This document shows, piece by piece, positions 29,943 to 40,370 of a stretch of DNA of 64,000 bases (its first letter is position 1; every line of letters begins with the position of its first letter). Below the pieces are notes generated by a model. It saw nothing but the letters and a program-made list of their open reading frames with translations, made no database searches and was not told the origin of the DNA. The stretch covers positions 372,001 through 436,000 of the forward strand of contig NZ_AMDP01000019.1 of assembly GCF_028128615.1 (NCBI RefSeq). The letters are read 5' to 3'. The stretch is from Enterococcus sp. 5H. GTDB lineage: Bacteria; Bacillota; Bacilli; Lactobacillales; Enterococcaceae. The position numbers were made by a program, and so were the translations under genes.

Positions 29943-30782
29943 ATGAAGTCAATAATTGAATTAAAAAATATCCATTTTAACTATCAACCAGAAGATGCTT
30001 CTCCCGCTTTGAAAGATGTATCTTTTTCCATTCAGCAAGGTGAGTGGATTGCGATAATTGGACACAACGGTTCTGGAAAATCTACATTAGCAAAAACGAT
30101 CAATGGATTGTTATTGCCTAATTCAGGCAGCATTGCTGTCGGTGGTAAAGAACTGAATGAAGCTAATGTTTGGGATATTCGCCGAATGGTTGGAATGGTG
30201 TTTCAAAATCCTGATAACCAGTTTGTCGGATCAACAGTTGAAGATGATGTTGCCTTTGGTTTAGAAAATCAAGGAATACCTAGAGAAGAAATGCTTGTAC
30301 GGGTGAAAGATGCTTTAGAGAAAGTTCGTATGTCGGCTTTTACTACACGTGAACCAGCTCGTTTATCTGGTGGGCAAAAACAACGTGTAGCAATAGCGGG
30401 TGTTGTAGCTTTACGTCCAGATATTATTATTTTGGATGAAGCGACAAGTATGTTGGATCCTGAAGGTCGGGAAGAAGTTATTTCGACAATCAAGAAAATC
30501 AAAGAAGAAAGTAATTTAACCGTTATTTCAATTACTCATGATATCGATGAAGCAGCGAATGCGAATCGGATTTTAGTGATGAAACAAGGTGAACTAGTGG
30601 ATGAGGGAATACCTGAAAAGATTTTTTCTGCAGGAACTGAATTGGTTCAAATGGGCTTAGATCTGCCTTTTCCTGAAAAACTTAAAATTGCTTTGAAACA
30701 ACGTGGAATTGACGTTCCAAACGAATATTTGACTGAGGAAAGGATGGTGGATTGGCTATGGACATCTGTTTTGACCAAGTAG
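29943..30782 (+). CDS. ecfA1: ECF transporter ATPase A1
   Basis: One of two ATPases in the energising module of energy-coupling-factor transporters, which serve several vitamin- or metal-specific S components. The 279 residues include Walker [11 protein letters not shown] loop [11 protein letters not shown], signature LSGGQKQR and Walker [16 protein letters not shown] 29943 follows GAGGGAG; an in-frame start at 29928 would lie within that site. It overlaps ecfA2 by 25 bp. Confidence 0.95.
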   Translation: MKSIIELKNIHFNYQPEDASPALKDVSFSIQQGEWIAIIGHNGSGKSTLAKTINGLLLPNSGSIAVGGKELNEANVWDIRRMVGMVFQNPDNQFVGSTVEDDVAFGLENQGIPREEMLVRVKDALEKVRMSAFTTREPARLSGGQKQRVAIAGVVALRPDIIILDEATSMLDPEGREEVISTIKKIKEESNLTVISITHDIDEAANANRILVMKQGELVDEGIPEKIFSAGTELVQMGLDLPFPEKLKIALKQRGIDVPNEYLTEERMVDWLWTSVLTK

Positions 30783-31627
30783 ATTTTACGTACCAACCCA
30801 ATACACCTTTTGAGCAACGGGCATTATTTGATTTAAACATGACAATAAAAGATGGTTCTTACACTGCGATTGTTGGACATACTGGTAGTGGGAAATCGAC
30901 TTTATTACAACATTTGAATGCTTTGGTTAAACCAACTAAAGGAACAGTAACGATTGGTGATCGTACGATTACACCAGAAACAAATAATAAAAACTTAAAA
31001 CCAATTCGTAAAAAAGTCGGGATTGTTTTTCAATTCCCGGAAGCACAACTATTTGAAGAAACAGTTGCGAAAGATATTGCTTTTGGGCCTAAGAATTTTG
31101 GTGTCTCTGAAGAAGCTGCTGCAAAATTAGCGGCTGAGATGCTCGGTCTAGTTGGATTAGATCCAAGTTATTTGGAACGTTCTCCTTTTGAGTTGTCAGG
31201 AGGTCAGATGCGACGGGTGGCGATTGCTGGAGTTTTAGCGATGGAACCGGAAGTTTTAGTGCTGGATGAGCCAACAGCTGGATTAGATCCACAAGGGCGC
31301 AAAGAAATGATGGAAATGTTTCAACATTTACACGATGAGCGTGGAATGACAATTGTTTTAGTAACGCATTTAATGGATGATGTGGCTAATTATGCCGATC
31401 ATGTAATTGTGTTAGAAAAAGGGAAAATTGTTAAAGCTGGAACTCCTCAAGTAGTGTTCAATGATATTAATTGGTTAAAAGAAAAACAATTAGGAGTGCC
31501 TACTGCATCAGCTTTCGCAGAAAAATTAATAGCTAAAGGCATTAATTTTGAGCAATTACCACTAACTGCAGATGAGTTAGCAGATGCATTGTTAAAAGGT
31601 TCTAAGAAAGCAGGTGAAGACCAATGA
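30758..31627 (+). CDS. ecfA2: ECF transporter ATPase A2
   Basis: The second ATPase of the ECF module, 289 residues, with Walker [11 protein letters not shown] loop [11 protein letters not shown], signature LSGGQMRR and Walker [13 protein letters not shown]. It forms a heterodimer with EcfA1 on EcfT. ATG 30758 is preferred over TTG 30752; both lie inside the end of ecfA1. The stop overlaps the ecfT start. Confidence 0.95.
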   Translation: MDICFDQVDFTYQPNTPFEQRALFDLNMTIKDGSYTAIVGHTGSGKSTLLQHLNALVKPTKGTVTIGDRTITPETNNKNLKPIRKKVGIVFQFPEAQLFEETVAKDIAFGPKNFGVSEEAAAKLAAEMLGLVGLDPSYLERSPFELSGGQMRRVAIAGVLAMEPEVLVLDEPTAGLDPQGRKEMMEMFQHLHDERGMTIVLVTHLMDDVANYADHVIVLEKGKIVKAGTPQVVFNDINWLKEKQLGVPTASAFAEKLIAKGINFEQLPLTADELADALLKGSKKAGEDQ

Positions 31628-32421
31628 TGAACAAATTGATTTTTGGTCGTTATATACCTGGAGATTCATTTATTCATACAATGGACCCACGTGCAAAATT
31701 AATTGCTAGTTTTTATTTTATTGGAATTATTTTTTTAGCAAACAACTGGCAGACCTATGCTGTTTTAGCTGTATTTACATTATTTGCAATCTTTTTATCT
31801 AAAGTAAATATTCGGTTCTTTATTCGTGGAATTAAACCGCTAATCTGGTTAATTTTATTTACGGTAGCTTTGCAGATGCTATTTACCCAAGGCGGAGAAG
31901 TTTATTTTGATTGGGGTATTTTTTCAATCACTGAATATGGGGTGATTAACGGGCTGTTCATTTTTTGTCGTTTTGTGCTGATTATTTTTATGTCCACATT
32001 ATTAACATTAACGACGCCGCCGCTTGATTTATCAGATGCGATTGAGTATTTATTACGACCGTTAAAAGTCGTTCGTTTTCCTGTTCATGAAGTTTCATTG
32101 ATGTTATCCATAGCTTTGCGTTTTGTACCAACTTTGATGGATGAAACAGAAAAAATTATGAATGCTCAGCGTGCTAGAGGTGTAGATTTCGGTGAAGGTA
32201 ATTTAATCCAAAAAATGAAAGCAGTCGTTCCACTATTGATTCCTTTGTTTGTTAGTAGTTTTAATCGAGCAGAAGATTTGGCGACTGCTATGGAAGCGAG
32301 AGGCTATCAAGGTGGAGATGGTCGGACGAAGTATCGGGTTCTTCACTGGCATGTCAAAGATACAGAAGCAATGATTGCTTTTGCTCTTTTAACAGTAATA
32401 TTGATTTTTGTAAGAAGCTAG
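31624..32421 (+). CDS. ecfT: ECF transporter transmembrane subunit T
   Basis: The 265-residue membrane protein couples the ATPases to exchangeable S components. It has about five to six hydrophobic helices. Two coupling-helix motifs with Ala-Arg-Gly are visible: [13 protein letters not shown] and [15 protein letters not shown] 31624 overlaps the ecfA2 stop (ATGA). A second ATG follows directly and could be used. Confidence 0.95.
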   Translation: MMNKLIFGRYIPGDSFIHTMDPRAKLIASFYFIGIIFLANNWQTYAVLAVFTLFAIFLSKVNIRFFIRGIKPLIWLILFTVALQMLFTQGGEVYFDWGIFSITEYGVINGLFIFCRFVLIIFMSTLLTLTTPPLDLSDAIEYLLRPLKVVRFPVHEVSLMLSIALRFVPTLMDETEKIMNAQRARGVDFGEGNLIQKMKAVVPLLIPLFVSSFNRAEDLATAMEARGYQGGDGRTKYRVLHWHVKDTEAMIAFALLTVILIFVRS

Positions 32422-32440
32422 AAGTAAAGGTGGAAAAGAA

Positions 32441-33187
32441 ATGCCGCGTTATAAAGCAATTATTGCTTACGATGGAACAAATTTTAATGGATTTCAAGCT
32501 CAACCAACTGGACGAACGGTTCAAGAAGAGTTTGAAAAGACGTTAAAAAAAATGAATAATGGTAAAACAATCACAATTTTTGGATCAGGTCGAACAGATG
32601 CCGGTGTTCATGCAGAAGGGCAAGTGATTCATTTTGATTATCCTCAAGCGCGTGATTTAGAAAAAATGCGTTTTGCTTTGGATACGCAAACACCTGAAGA
32701 TATTGCAGTTAAGCAAGTAGAAATTGTATCCGATGAATTTCATGCCCGTTATCATGTTGTTGAAAAAACATATCAGTTTCGGGTAGATATTGGTAAACCA
32801 AGAAGTCCGTTCAGACGTTTTTATGCTAGTTATTTTCCTTATCCAATTGATGCTAAAAAGATAGAACGTGCGTTGTCTGATTTGCTTGGAACCCACGATT
32901 TCACGTCATTTTGTGCATCTGGTACAGAAATTGAAGATAAAGTTCGGACGATTCATGAAGCGAGTTTACAGATAAATGAGACAGGTGATGAGCTACTCTT
33001 TACCTTTCGGGGTGATGGGTTCTTGTATAAAATGATTCGAATTTTAGTAGGTACATTGTTGAAAATGGGCAATGGACGAATGGATGAAACAACTATTCCA
33101 GCGATTATTGCTGCTAAAGATCGAAATTTAGCTGGACCAACAGCACATCCAGAAGGGTTATATTTAGTTGAAGTAAAATATGAGTAG
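32441..33187 (+). CDS. truA: tRNA pseudouridine(38-40) synthase TruA
   Basis: Converts U38, U39 and U40 of the tRNA anticodon stem to pseudouridine. The 248 residues contain the catalytic Asp in FGSGRTDAGVHAEGQV, YHVVEKTYQFRV and FLYKMIRILVGTLLKMG. It follows ecfT by 19 bp, a frequent arrangement in Firmicutes. GTGGAAAAG is only a modest ribosome binding site. Confidence 0.96.
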   Translation: MPRYKAIIAYDGTNFNGFQAQPTGRTVQEEFEKTLKKMNNGKTITIFGSGRTDAGVHAEGQVIHFDYPQARDLEKMRFALDTQTPEDIAVKQVEIVSDEFHARYHVVEKTYQFRVDIGKPRSPFRRFYASYFPYPIDAKKIERALSDLLGTHDFTSFCASGTEIEDKVRTIHEASLQINETGDELLFTFRGDGFLYKMIRILVGTLLKMGNGRMDETTIPAIIAAKDRNLAGPTAHPEGLYLVEVKYE

Positions 33188-33204
33188 ACCTTGGTATACA
33201 AAAA

Positions 33205-33380
33205 AGAGGCTGAGAAAAAAGCGTTTAGCCCCGAGAAATAAGAAGGGATTCATGAAAATTGCTCTTCAAATTTTTGTGAATTTCGGCTTATTTCCGAAGG
33301 AGCTGCTTTTTTCTCGCCGTTTATTCGGATCTAGTGAGTGAAACAAAACTGATCTTTAGTTTTGTCCCACTCACCTTTTT
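33205..33380 (+). repeat. Dispersed intergenic repeat, copy B, including the truA terminator
   Basis: GAGAAAAAAGC (33212-33222) and GCTTTTTTCTC (33305-33315) are perfect inverse copies. Then come CCGTTTATTCGGAT (33317-33330) and a hairpin with GTGAGTG (33334-33340) and CACTCAC (33368-33374) around ACAAAACT and AGTTTTGT arms, ending CTTTTTAGG. The 3' part matches copy A near 10417-10481. It lies between convergent genes and likely terminates truA. It encodes no protein. Confidence 0.65.
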
Positions 33381-33383
33381 AGG

Positions 33384-34892
33384 TTAATCCTGCACAATAT
33401 TTTTTTTCTCAAGTAACTGTTGAAGAATTTTATACAAATCACCTAGATCTTTATGTCCATAGGATAAATCCCAAAAATACAAAGGAATATCCGGATGTTT
33501 TTTGCGTGGTAATAAAGAGGAGCTGATAACTAAATCGTAACTATCATTTAAATCTTCTTGATAAGGTGAAGCATCAACAAAGCCCAAATCATTTAAAAAT
33601 TGATAGATCATTCGAACCAAAGTAAAGTTATGTTCAAAAGCAACTCCGACTTTTAAATGTTCTGAATGTTTTGGCTTATCGAAAGTAGGCAGTAAGACAC
33701 TTTTAAAAGCTGCTACTAGTGGTTTTTTGATTGTATAAATGAATTTATACTCTTTCTCTCGAGCTTTTTCTTCAAAGAATTCTTGAAGTTTCAATTCCAA
33801 TGACTGATCGGCTTTTCTCTTTTGATCCGGTACTTCAACTAGGTTTTGTAAATTCGGAAATGGCTTGCCTAGTACATAGAATGTGAAGCTAATGTTGATA
33901 AGATTTCCTATTATAATTGGTTTATCAAGAATATCCGGCTCCTTTTTAAAAATATTTATTTTAGCGTAGGTGATAAAATCTTGAACTAATTCATAAACTG
34001 GATTAGGACGTACAGAAAAATCATGTAATGTCTGATGTAATGATGGGTCGTCATCTAGTGTGTAAAAAGGTGCATAATGAGCTAGGAAAAAGATAAAACT
34101 ACTTTCCCCTTTACTGTGTTCAGGTGATAAAGATTGTAAGGGTCCAAGTTCTTTATTTAGACGTTCGAAATCGTAATAAGAATTACCTTTCATTAGGAAA
34201 TCATAACGTTCATCGTAAGGGACAAAAATCTTTTTGCGTGTGCGACAAAGAAAAATTGCAGCAAAGTAAGTTAATTCTTTTGCACCTAAATATGTTCTAG
34301 ACAAAGGAAAATATTCTGCAAATGCTTCCGTAAGTCTCTCAACTTCTTCCAGAGAAACATTCTCAAAAGGCCAGACTGTTCCACGAGTTCCTAACCAAAG
34401 CGCGTCAAAAAGAGCAACTCGTACCGAGCGTTCATCCCCAGTTAAATTAGCTTCAGTGTATGTAAAACGTAAATCAAATTGCTTCACATGTTTCTTTAAT
34501 GGCAGCATTTTTCTTGAAACAGTCGAACGACTGACATAATATCGTTGACAAAAATCATCTATGTTGGGTGAATCATGATTTAAAAAATAAAGTATATATT
34601 GAAATGGGACGGATTTTCTTAATAGAAAGTAGCGATATTCATCAATTGTAACAAGCAATTTTTCACTGTTAATTTTACCAGCTTTATGTAAAATCGAAGG
34701 ATGTGCTGCGCTAATCTTCTTTAGATCATTATTGATCTCAACGGAAATAATTGATGCTTGTTGATAATTTAAAGAAAATTCTTCAGCTAGTTGTGTGATG
34801 GACAGGTCAGCTTGGTTCATTTGAGTGATTCGTTTAAAAAGTGTAAACTTTGTCAGCATTCCAGAATCCATCATTAATTTTTCATATAGCAT
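33384..34892 (-). CDS. Mga-like helix-turn-helix transcriptional regulator
   Basis: Predicted protein of 502 residues. An N-terminal HTH lies at about 20-60 (LSITQLAEEFSLNYQQASI) and a second Mga-type HTH at about 105-130 (IDDFCQRYYVSRSTVSRKML). A long alpha-helical middle resembles PRD-like domains, and the C-terminal 90 residues (HLKVGVAFEHNF through DLVISSSLL) resemble a PTS EIIB-like domain, as in Mga/AtxA regulators. Start ATG 34892 follows AAGGAAG; GTG 34901 is part of that site. It stands alone, convergent with truA and upstream of brnQ on the same strand. Its target genes are unknown. Confidence 0.78.
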   Translation of the reverse strand: MLYEKLMMDSGMLTKFTLFKRITQMNQADLSITQLAEEFSLNYQQASIISVEINNDLKKISAAHPSILHKAGKINSEKLLVTIDEYRYFLLRKSVPFQYILYFLNHDSPNIDDFCQRYYVSRSTVSRKMLPLKKHVKQFDLRFTYTEANLTGDERSVRVALFDALWLGTRGTVWPFENVSLEEVERLTEAFAEYFPLSRTYLGAKELTYFAAIFLCRTRKKIFVPYDERYDFLMKGNSYYDFERLNKELGPLQSLSPEHSKGESSFIFFLAHYAPFYTLDDDPSLHQTLHDFSVRPNPVYELVQDFITYAKINIFKKEPDILDKPIIIGNLINISFTFYVLGKPFPNLQNLVEVPDQKRKADQSLELKLQEFFEEKAREKEYKFIYTIKKPLVAAFKSVLLPTFDKPKHSEHLKVGVAFEHNFTLVRMIYQFLNDLGFVDASPYQEDLNDSYDLVISSSLLPRKKHPDIPLYFWDLSYGHKDLGDLYKILQQLLEKKNIVQD

Positions 34893-35023
34893 AATAATCA
34901 CTTCCTTATTTTTATTTTACTGTACTTCATAGGGACTTGTCAGCTAAGATGAACGCTGAATAAAATAAAGTAGCTTTTTTTGAGTTCTAAAATAAAGATA
35001 TTTCCACTATTTTCATTTAGCAA

Positions 35024-35067
35024 AAAGAAGACAGGACAAAACTTTATCAGCTTTTCCTGTCTTCTTT
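35024..35067 (-). terminator. Terminator of brnQ
   Basis: AAAGAAGACAGGA (35024-35036) and TCCTGTCTTCTTT (35055-35067) form a perfect stem. Read on the minus strand, the A run at 35022-35026 supplies the T tract. Confidence 0.85.
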
Positions 35068-35080
35068 AAGTACATAGTTA

Positions 35081-36430
35081 TCATTGAACAGATTCTTGTT
35101 TCAACTTGCTCCAGATCAATCCGATAATAAAACCTAAAGCAGCTGGTACCACCCAACCCATTCCAATAGAAAACAAAGGTAAATACTTATCTGCTGTTGT
35201 TAAAATAGCTGTAGCAACTGAGTTAGTTTGAATGAATTCAGGTGCACTATTTAAAGCATCAAGCAATGCTGCAACTAAAGTTACATAGGTCGTCATGCGA
35301 TAGACTTCTTGACGGTGTTGAAAGAGAGGACTAATAATCACTAAAAGCATCAAGGTTATTGCTAGCGGGTAAAGGAACATCAAAACAGGAATCGAAAATT
35401 GAATGATATTCGTTAACCCAACATTGGCGAACAAACAAGGTAAAATACTTGCTGCTGCAATATAAAAAGCATATGAACGTTTGGGAAACAATTCAACAAA
35501 TGTCTCCGAACATGCTGTGATTAAGCCAATGGCTGTTTTTAAACAAGCTAAAATAACGATTAAAGCGAGTAGGATACTACCAAAATTTCCTAAATAGTGG
35601 TTAGCAATTTGAGCTAAAGCAATTCCGCCATTTTCACTAATAGGGAATTTACCTAAACTCATTGTTCCCATGTAAGCCAGCAACGTATAAATGATTCCCA
35701 TCAAAATAATACTAACCGCTCCGGATTTAATAGTATCTTTGGCAATATCATTTGGTTTTTCTACACCCATACCACGAATTGTTGAAACGATAATAATTCC
35801 AAAAGCTAACGCTGCCAATGCATCAAGTGTATTGTATCCCATAGTGAAGCCCTTAAAAAAAGGATCTTCAACGTACGCTGCACCAACAGAAGCAGTAGAA
35901 ATGTCTCCTAAAGGAGTAATAAATGCAAATAAAATCAAAATAGCTAATAAGAATAAAAATAAAGGATTTAGAAACTTGCCAACATAACCTAATAGCTTAG
36001 AAGGTTTACGGGAAAAAGCCCAAGCGATTAAAAAGAATAATGCTGAAAAGATGGCTAAAAACAATTTGGACTGATCGCCGGAAATAAACGGTGCCACGCC
36101 AATTTCAAAAGAAGTCGTAGCCAATCGCGGTAAAGCGAAAAATGGTCCGATCGTCAAATATAATAATACGGTAAAAATAACGGCATAGCGTCGGTTTATC
36201 CGACAAGCTAAATCAAAAACACCATTACTTTTTGAAATACCAATAGCAATAACACCTAAAAAAGGTAAACCAATACCAGTAACTAGAAAGCCTAGATTAG
36301 CCATAAAAATGTTGGCACCAGCTTCTTGACCCATATGAACAGGAAAAATCAAATTGCCTGCGCCGAAAAATAAACCAAACAGCATGGACCCTACATAAAG
36401 GTACTCACGCCAAGATAACTTTTTTGTCAC
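35081..36430 (-). CDS. brnQ: Branched-chain amino acid carrier BrnQ (LIVCS family)
   Basis: The 449-residue, about 12-helix symporter imports leucine, isoleucine and valine with sodium or protons. The N-terminal [19 protein letters not shown] is the family's best-conserved motif. It is a single-gene unit with its own terminator. No T-box or other leader fits in the 114 bp between it and the upstream gene. Confidence 0.92.
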   Translation of the reverse strand: MTKKLSWREYLYVGSMLFGLFFGAGNLIFPVHMGQEAGANIFMANLGFLVTGIGLPFLGVIAIGISKSNGVFDLACRINRRYAVIFTVLLYLTIGPFFALPRLATTSFEIGVAPFISGDQSKLFLAIFSALFFLIAWAFSRKPSKLLGYVGKFLNPLFLFLLAILILFAFITPLGDISTASVGAAYVEDPFFKGFTMGYNTLDALAALAFGIIIVSTIRGMGVEKPNDIAKDTIKSGAVSIILMGIIYTLLAYMGTMSLGKFPISENGGIALAQIANHYLGNFGSILLALIVILACLKTAIGLITACSETFVELFPKRSYAFYIAAASILPCLFANVGLTNIIQFSIPVLMFLYPLAITLMLLVIISPLFQHRQEVYRMTTYVTLVAALLDALNSAPEFIQTNSVATAILTTADKYLPLFSIGMGWVVPAALGFIIGLIWSKLKQESVQ

Positions 36431-36544
36431 GATAAAACAACTCCTCTGTTTTTCTTCTTAATTAAAATAACAGAATATAGAGATCACAGCAAGCAAATTT
36501 GTCATTAGAGTATAAAGATCTTAGAAAATAATTAAAAACTAGAC

Positions 36545-37033
36545 CTAATTAGTAAAGTAGGCAAATTGATAATCGTCGCAATAATGATCGTTGATAAAAA
36601 ATTCATCTTTAAATAACGCTTCTTGAATAAAACCATTTTTTCGATAAAATTGGATCGCTTTTGTATTTGATCCCATAACGCGTAAGGAGATTTTGTGGAT
36701 GTTGTTTTCTGTCGCAGCTCCTTTTACATAATCTAACAACTGTCGTCCAATTCCTAATGATTGACTCTCAGGATGAACGCCGATACCGAGCATCCATTGT
36801 TTTTTATGAGCAAGTAGTGGAGTTGGATGGTGAACATCGATATAGCCATGTACTTTTTGATTATCGACTGCAACAAAAATAGTTCGCCCACTTATTTTTT
36901 CTTTGTATTCATCTAAGGAAGCATAATAATGGAGGACTGGTGAATTTTCATTGGTCCAGATTGAATTTTCTATTTCAAGTAGTCCAGAGAAATCTTTTTC
37001 TTCAACTGGTCGGATGGTTATTTTAGTATTCAT
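36545..37033 (-). CDS. GNAT family N-acetyltransferase
   Basis: The 162 residues carry the acetyl-CoA binding motif A, LGIGVHPESQSLGIGRQLLDYVK (Q/RxxGxG/A loop SLGIGR at about 97-102), and a C-terminal FYRKNGFIQEALFKDEF typical of the family. The substrate cannot be assigned. It stands between brnQ and an ABC transporter, separated from each by more than 100 bp, and is probably transcribed alone. Confidence 0.85.
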   Translation of the reverse strand: MNTKITIRPVEEKDFSGLLEIENSIWTNENSPVLHYYASLDEYKEKISGRTIFVAVDNQKVHGYIDVHHPTPLLAHKKQWMLGIGVHPESQSLGIGRQLLDYVKGAATENNIHKISLRVMGSNTKAIQFYRKNGFIQEALFKDEFFINDHYCDDYQFAYFTN

Positions 37034-37142
37034 AAGGAGCCTTCTTTCTACAGATTAATGGTGAGTTTTTCGTTTATGTTCTATTACCTATGTTAGCACA
37101 TAGCAAGAAAAAAGAACATTTGAGAACTTTTCTAAAACAAGA

Positions 37143-37192
37143 AAGAAGCATCATAACTTTTCGCTTTAATAGCTACTTGTATGATGCTTCTT
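37143..37192 (-). terminator. Terminator of the MacB-like ABC transporter gene
   Basis: AAGAAGCATCATA (37143-37155) pairs perfectly with TATGATGCTTCTT (37180-37192). It lies just 3' of the ABC gene on the minus strand, and the A-rich flank at 37137-37144 gives an interrupted T tract. Confidence 0.75.
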
Positions 37193-37212
37193 ATTTTAAA
37201 GAGATATAATTA

Positions 37213-39558
37213 TTATTCTGATCTTAAAGCTTCAACAGGATCTTTTTTCGCTGCCATTTTCGCGGGAATTGATCCACCGATTAACGTTAAGATAATGCTA
37301 ATTGCAACTAACAGTAAAGCATGAATTGGATTTAACTGAGATACACTTGCTAAACCAGTCATATTTTCGATAATTTGGTTGACTGGGAAGGTTAAAGCAT
37401 AAGCAATAGCAATTCCTAACAATCCAGAGCAAGCCCCGATAATCAACGTTTCAGCGTTAAATACACGGGTAATATCTTTTTTCCTAGCACCTAAAGCTCG
37501 TAAAACACCAATTTCTTTAGTGCGCTCTAAAACGGAAATATAAGTGATGATCCCAACCATAATTAATGAAACAACAAGAGAGATAGAAGCAAATGCGATT
37601 AAGACAAGTGTAATCCCATCCATAATGCCGCCAGTCATTTCAGTAACAGTACTAGCTAAGTCTGTATAGACAATTTTCTCTTTATTATCTTTGCCATCAT
37701 TATAAGCATCTAAGTAATCAACAATTTTATCTTTTGTTTCAAAATCTTTTGGATAAATATAAACCATCATCGGCGCAGAATCTCCGCCTAAATAAGTTAG
37801 TAAAGTTTGTTTAGAGTCGCTATCCAGCTGCTCCATTGTCATTATATTTACATCTGAATCTTTTTGGGCTTTAACAATTTCAGAGTCTTTTTCTCGATCG
37901 ATAATTTGTTCAACAAGACTATCGCTATAAGCAATTCCTGAGCCCAGCATTGCGACTTGAACATCTTCTTTTTGGCGAACAACAGCTGAAATTTTTAGAC
38001 TCATATCAGAATTATCATACATTTCTGTGTAGTCTGTTTTAGGTACAAAGTTTCCTAAATTCGTTTTTTCATAGTACTGATTGTTGTCAATTAGTTTTAA
38101 TTCTGTACCGACAATATCATCAAATTTAATTGCATCAGCTTTTTCAATATCAAAGCCGAGGTTTTTCATGGTTGCTTCATCAATTCGATTTTTACTATCA
38201 ACAACTAAAACCATTTCAGTATCAGATTTAGGATAAGAACCAGCTAATACATCGTAATTTTTTTCAAGATAACTTTCAGTATCTTCTCTAAATGGTGCGG
38301 GATAAGAAGAGAGTCCGACACCGTTCATACTAGTCATGCCACCGCTAGATGAACCTTGACCAGATATGCCGCTAGAAACAGAAACGGGTTTAACCTCATC
38401 GCCTACTTTTCGAACAAGATTCATTCCGACAATACGTGTAAACCCAATACTGCGAACCCAATCAGGATCAAGTTTGTTTAAGTAATCTAGATACTCCTGA
38501 TTAATGTCATTTTTGTGTGTAATGCTGCTTTCTTCAGGATTATATAAGAAAACTTCATCTGATTTAACAAATTCTTTTTTCGACATTGGACCTTCAGATC
38601 GTAATTCCGACAGAGATTCTTCATCCATATTGACTGCTTGCTGAGAAATAGTAATCGGATATTCAGCTAAAGCGTCACTTTGGAATGAGTCGATTTGTTT
38701 TTGGAATCCGTTTGATAAACTTAAAATCAACGCAATACCAATAATTCCGATACTTGCTGCGAATGCAGTAAGTCCAGTACGCCATTTTTTAGTAGCAATA
38801 TTTTTTCCTGATAATTTTAGTGCAGTAAAGAAGCTCATACTCGTTTTTTTCAAGTCGTAATGACTGCTGTCTTCAACTTCAGAGTATGGGTTTGAATCAT
38901 TAATCACGTGTCCGTCTCTAAAATTAACAATACGATCTGCATATTGTTCTGCTAATTCCGGGTTATGGGTAACCATGATAACTAATTTATCATCTGCAAT
39001 TTCTTTAATTAAATCCATGATTTGTTCACTGGTTGTAGTATCTAGAGCACCAGTAGGTTCATCGGCTAAGATGATATCGGGATCATTTGCTAAAGCGCGA
39101 GCAATTGCTACACGTTGCATTTGACCACCAGATAGTTGGTTTGGTTTTTTATGTAGATGCTCTTTTAAACCAACTCGTTCAAGAACTTCTATGGCTCTTT
39201 TTTTCTTCTCATCTGAGGATACACCGCTCAAGGTCATTCCCATTTCCACATTATCTAGAATGCTTAAATGAGTAATTAAATTATAACTTTGGAAAACAAA
39301 ACCAACACTATTATTTCTATAAGCATCCCAATCGGCATCTTTGAAATTTTTTGTCGATTTACCGTTGATGATTAAATCACCACTGTCGTACTGATCCAGA
39401 CCACCGATAATATTTAATAAGGTTGTTTTTCCAGAGCCGCTTTGACCAAGGATGGCAACAAACTCATTTTCACGGAAATTAATATTTACGCCATCTAAGG
39501 CAACTTGAGTAAATTCTCCGGTTGTGTAGCTTTTTTTGACATTTTTGACTTGTAACAT
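37213..39558 (-). CDS. ABC transporter, fused ATPase and FtsX-like permease (MacB family)
   Basis: A 781-residue single-chain half-transporter. The ATPase domain (1-225) has Walker A GQSGSGKTT, signature LSGGQMQR and Walker B IILADEPTGALD. The permease follows with a first helix at about 260-280, a large extracellular domain (about 285-640) and three C-terminal helices in an FtsX-like domain. MacB-type systems are mechanotransmitters rather than classical pumps; in Firmicutes they often handle antimicrobial peptides or envelope stress. It is divergent from a two-component system 131 bp away, which suggests that system controls it. The ligand is unknown. Confidence 0.88.
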   Translation of the reverse strand: MLQVKNVKKSYTTGEFTQVALDGVNINFRENEFVAILGQSGSGKTTLLNIIGGLDQYDSGDLIINGKSTKNFKDADWDAYRNNSVGFVFQSYNLITHLSILDNVEMGMTLSGVSSDEKKKRAIEVLERVGLKEHLHKKPNQLSGGQMQRVAIARALANDPDIILADEPTGALDTTTSEQIMDLIKEIADDKLVIMVTHNPELAEQYADRIVNFRDGHVINDSNPYSEVEDSSHYDLKKTSMSFFTALKLSGKNIATKKWRTGLTAFAASIGIIGIALILSLSNGFQKQIDSFQSDALAEYPITISQQAVNMDEESLSELRSEGPMSKKEFVKSDEVFLYNPEESSITHKNDINQEYLDYLNKLDPDWVRSIGFTRIVGMNLVRKVGDEVKPVSVSSGISGQGSSSGGMTSMNGVGLSSYPAPFREDTESYLEKNYDVLAGSYPKSDTEMVLVVDSKNRIDEATMKNLGFDIEKADAIKFDDIVGTELKLIDNNQYYEKTNLGNFVPKTDYTEMYDNSDMSLKISAVVRQKEDVQVAMLGSGIAYSDSLVEQIIDREKDSEIVKAQKDSDVNIMTMEQLDSDSKQTLLTYLGGDSAPMMVYIYPKDFETKDKIVDYLDAYNDGKDNKEKIVYTDLASTVTEMTGGIMDGITLVLIAFASISLVVSLIMVGIITYISVLERTKEIGVLRALGARKKDITRVFNAETLIIGACSGLLGIAIAYALTFPVNQIIENMTGLASVSQLNPIHALLLVAISIILTLIGGSIPAKMAAKKDPVEALRSE

Positions 39559-39689
39559 TACTTAATCCCCTTCCTTTGTTTTTATTCTACCAATCAATTA
39601 TGTACTCAGTATGAACAAAAGAAAAGCTTCCACACTTTTTGGCTTTTATGCTATAGTTAAGGACAAAATGAAATGAAAGAAGCTAAAAG

Positions 39690-40370
39690 ATGATTACAAT
39701 TCTAGTGGTAGAAGATGATAAGAATATTCGGAAATTATTGATGACTATTTTAACACAGCAGGGTTATCAAACGCGGCAGGCCCAAAATGGGATAGAAGCT
39801 TTACAAATATTGGGAGAAGAACAGATTGACTTGCTCGTTTTAGATGTAATGATGCCAAAACTTGATGGATATCAAACCGCTGAAAAAACCCGTGAAACGA
39901 ATACTCAATTGCCGATTATTATGGTTACAGCTAATGGACAAACAATAGAAAAACGGCGAGGGTTTCATTCAGGAACAGACGATTATTTAGTAAAACCAAT
40001 TGATGAAGAAGAATTTTTGTTAAGGGTGAAAGCCCTATTACGACGTACACAAAATGATTTTGATACAAAAATCCGCATAGGAAAAACGATTATCGATAGT
40101 GATAGTTTGTCGCTTCAAATAGGAGATCTTTACGTAGAATTACCGAAAAAAGAATTTCAGCTATTGTACAAATTAATTTCATATCCTAATAAGATTTTTA
40201 CACGACAACAATTACTAGATGATATTTGGGGAATTGACAGTGTAGCCGATGAACGAACGATAGATGTTCATATCAAACGACTGCGGGAAAAAATTAGTGA
40301 GAATGACGATTTTTCAATTATAACGATTCGCGGATTAGGCTATAAGGTGGTAAAACATGAAGAAAAATAA
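39690..40370 (+). CDS. OmpR-family response regulator
   Basis: The 226-residue regulator has a receiver domain with VVEDDKN, phosphorylated Asp in LLVLDVMMPK (about residue 52) and DYLVKP. The C-terminal winged helix contains VELPKKEFQLLYKLISYPNK, WGIDSVADERTIDVHIKRLR and the wing TIRGLGYKV. It overlaps the kinase gene by 14 bp and is divergent from the ABC transporter gene, its most likely target. The ribosome binding site is weak. Confidence 0.92.
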   Translation: MITILVVEDDKNIRKLLMTILTQQGYQTRQAQNGIEALQILGEEQIDLLVLDVMMPKLDGYQTAEKTRETNTQLPIIMVTANGQTIEKRRGFHSGTDDYLVKPIDEEEFLLRVKALLRRTQNDFDTKIRIGKTIIDSDSLSLQIGDLYVELPKKEFQLLYKLISYPNKIFTRQQLLDDIWGIDSVADERTIDVHIKRLREKISENDDFSIITIRGLGYKVVKHEEK

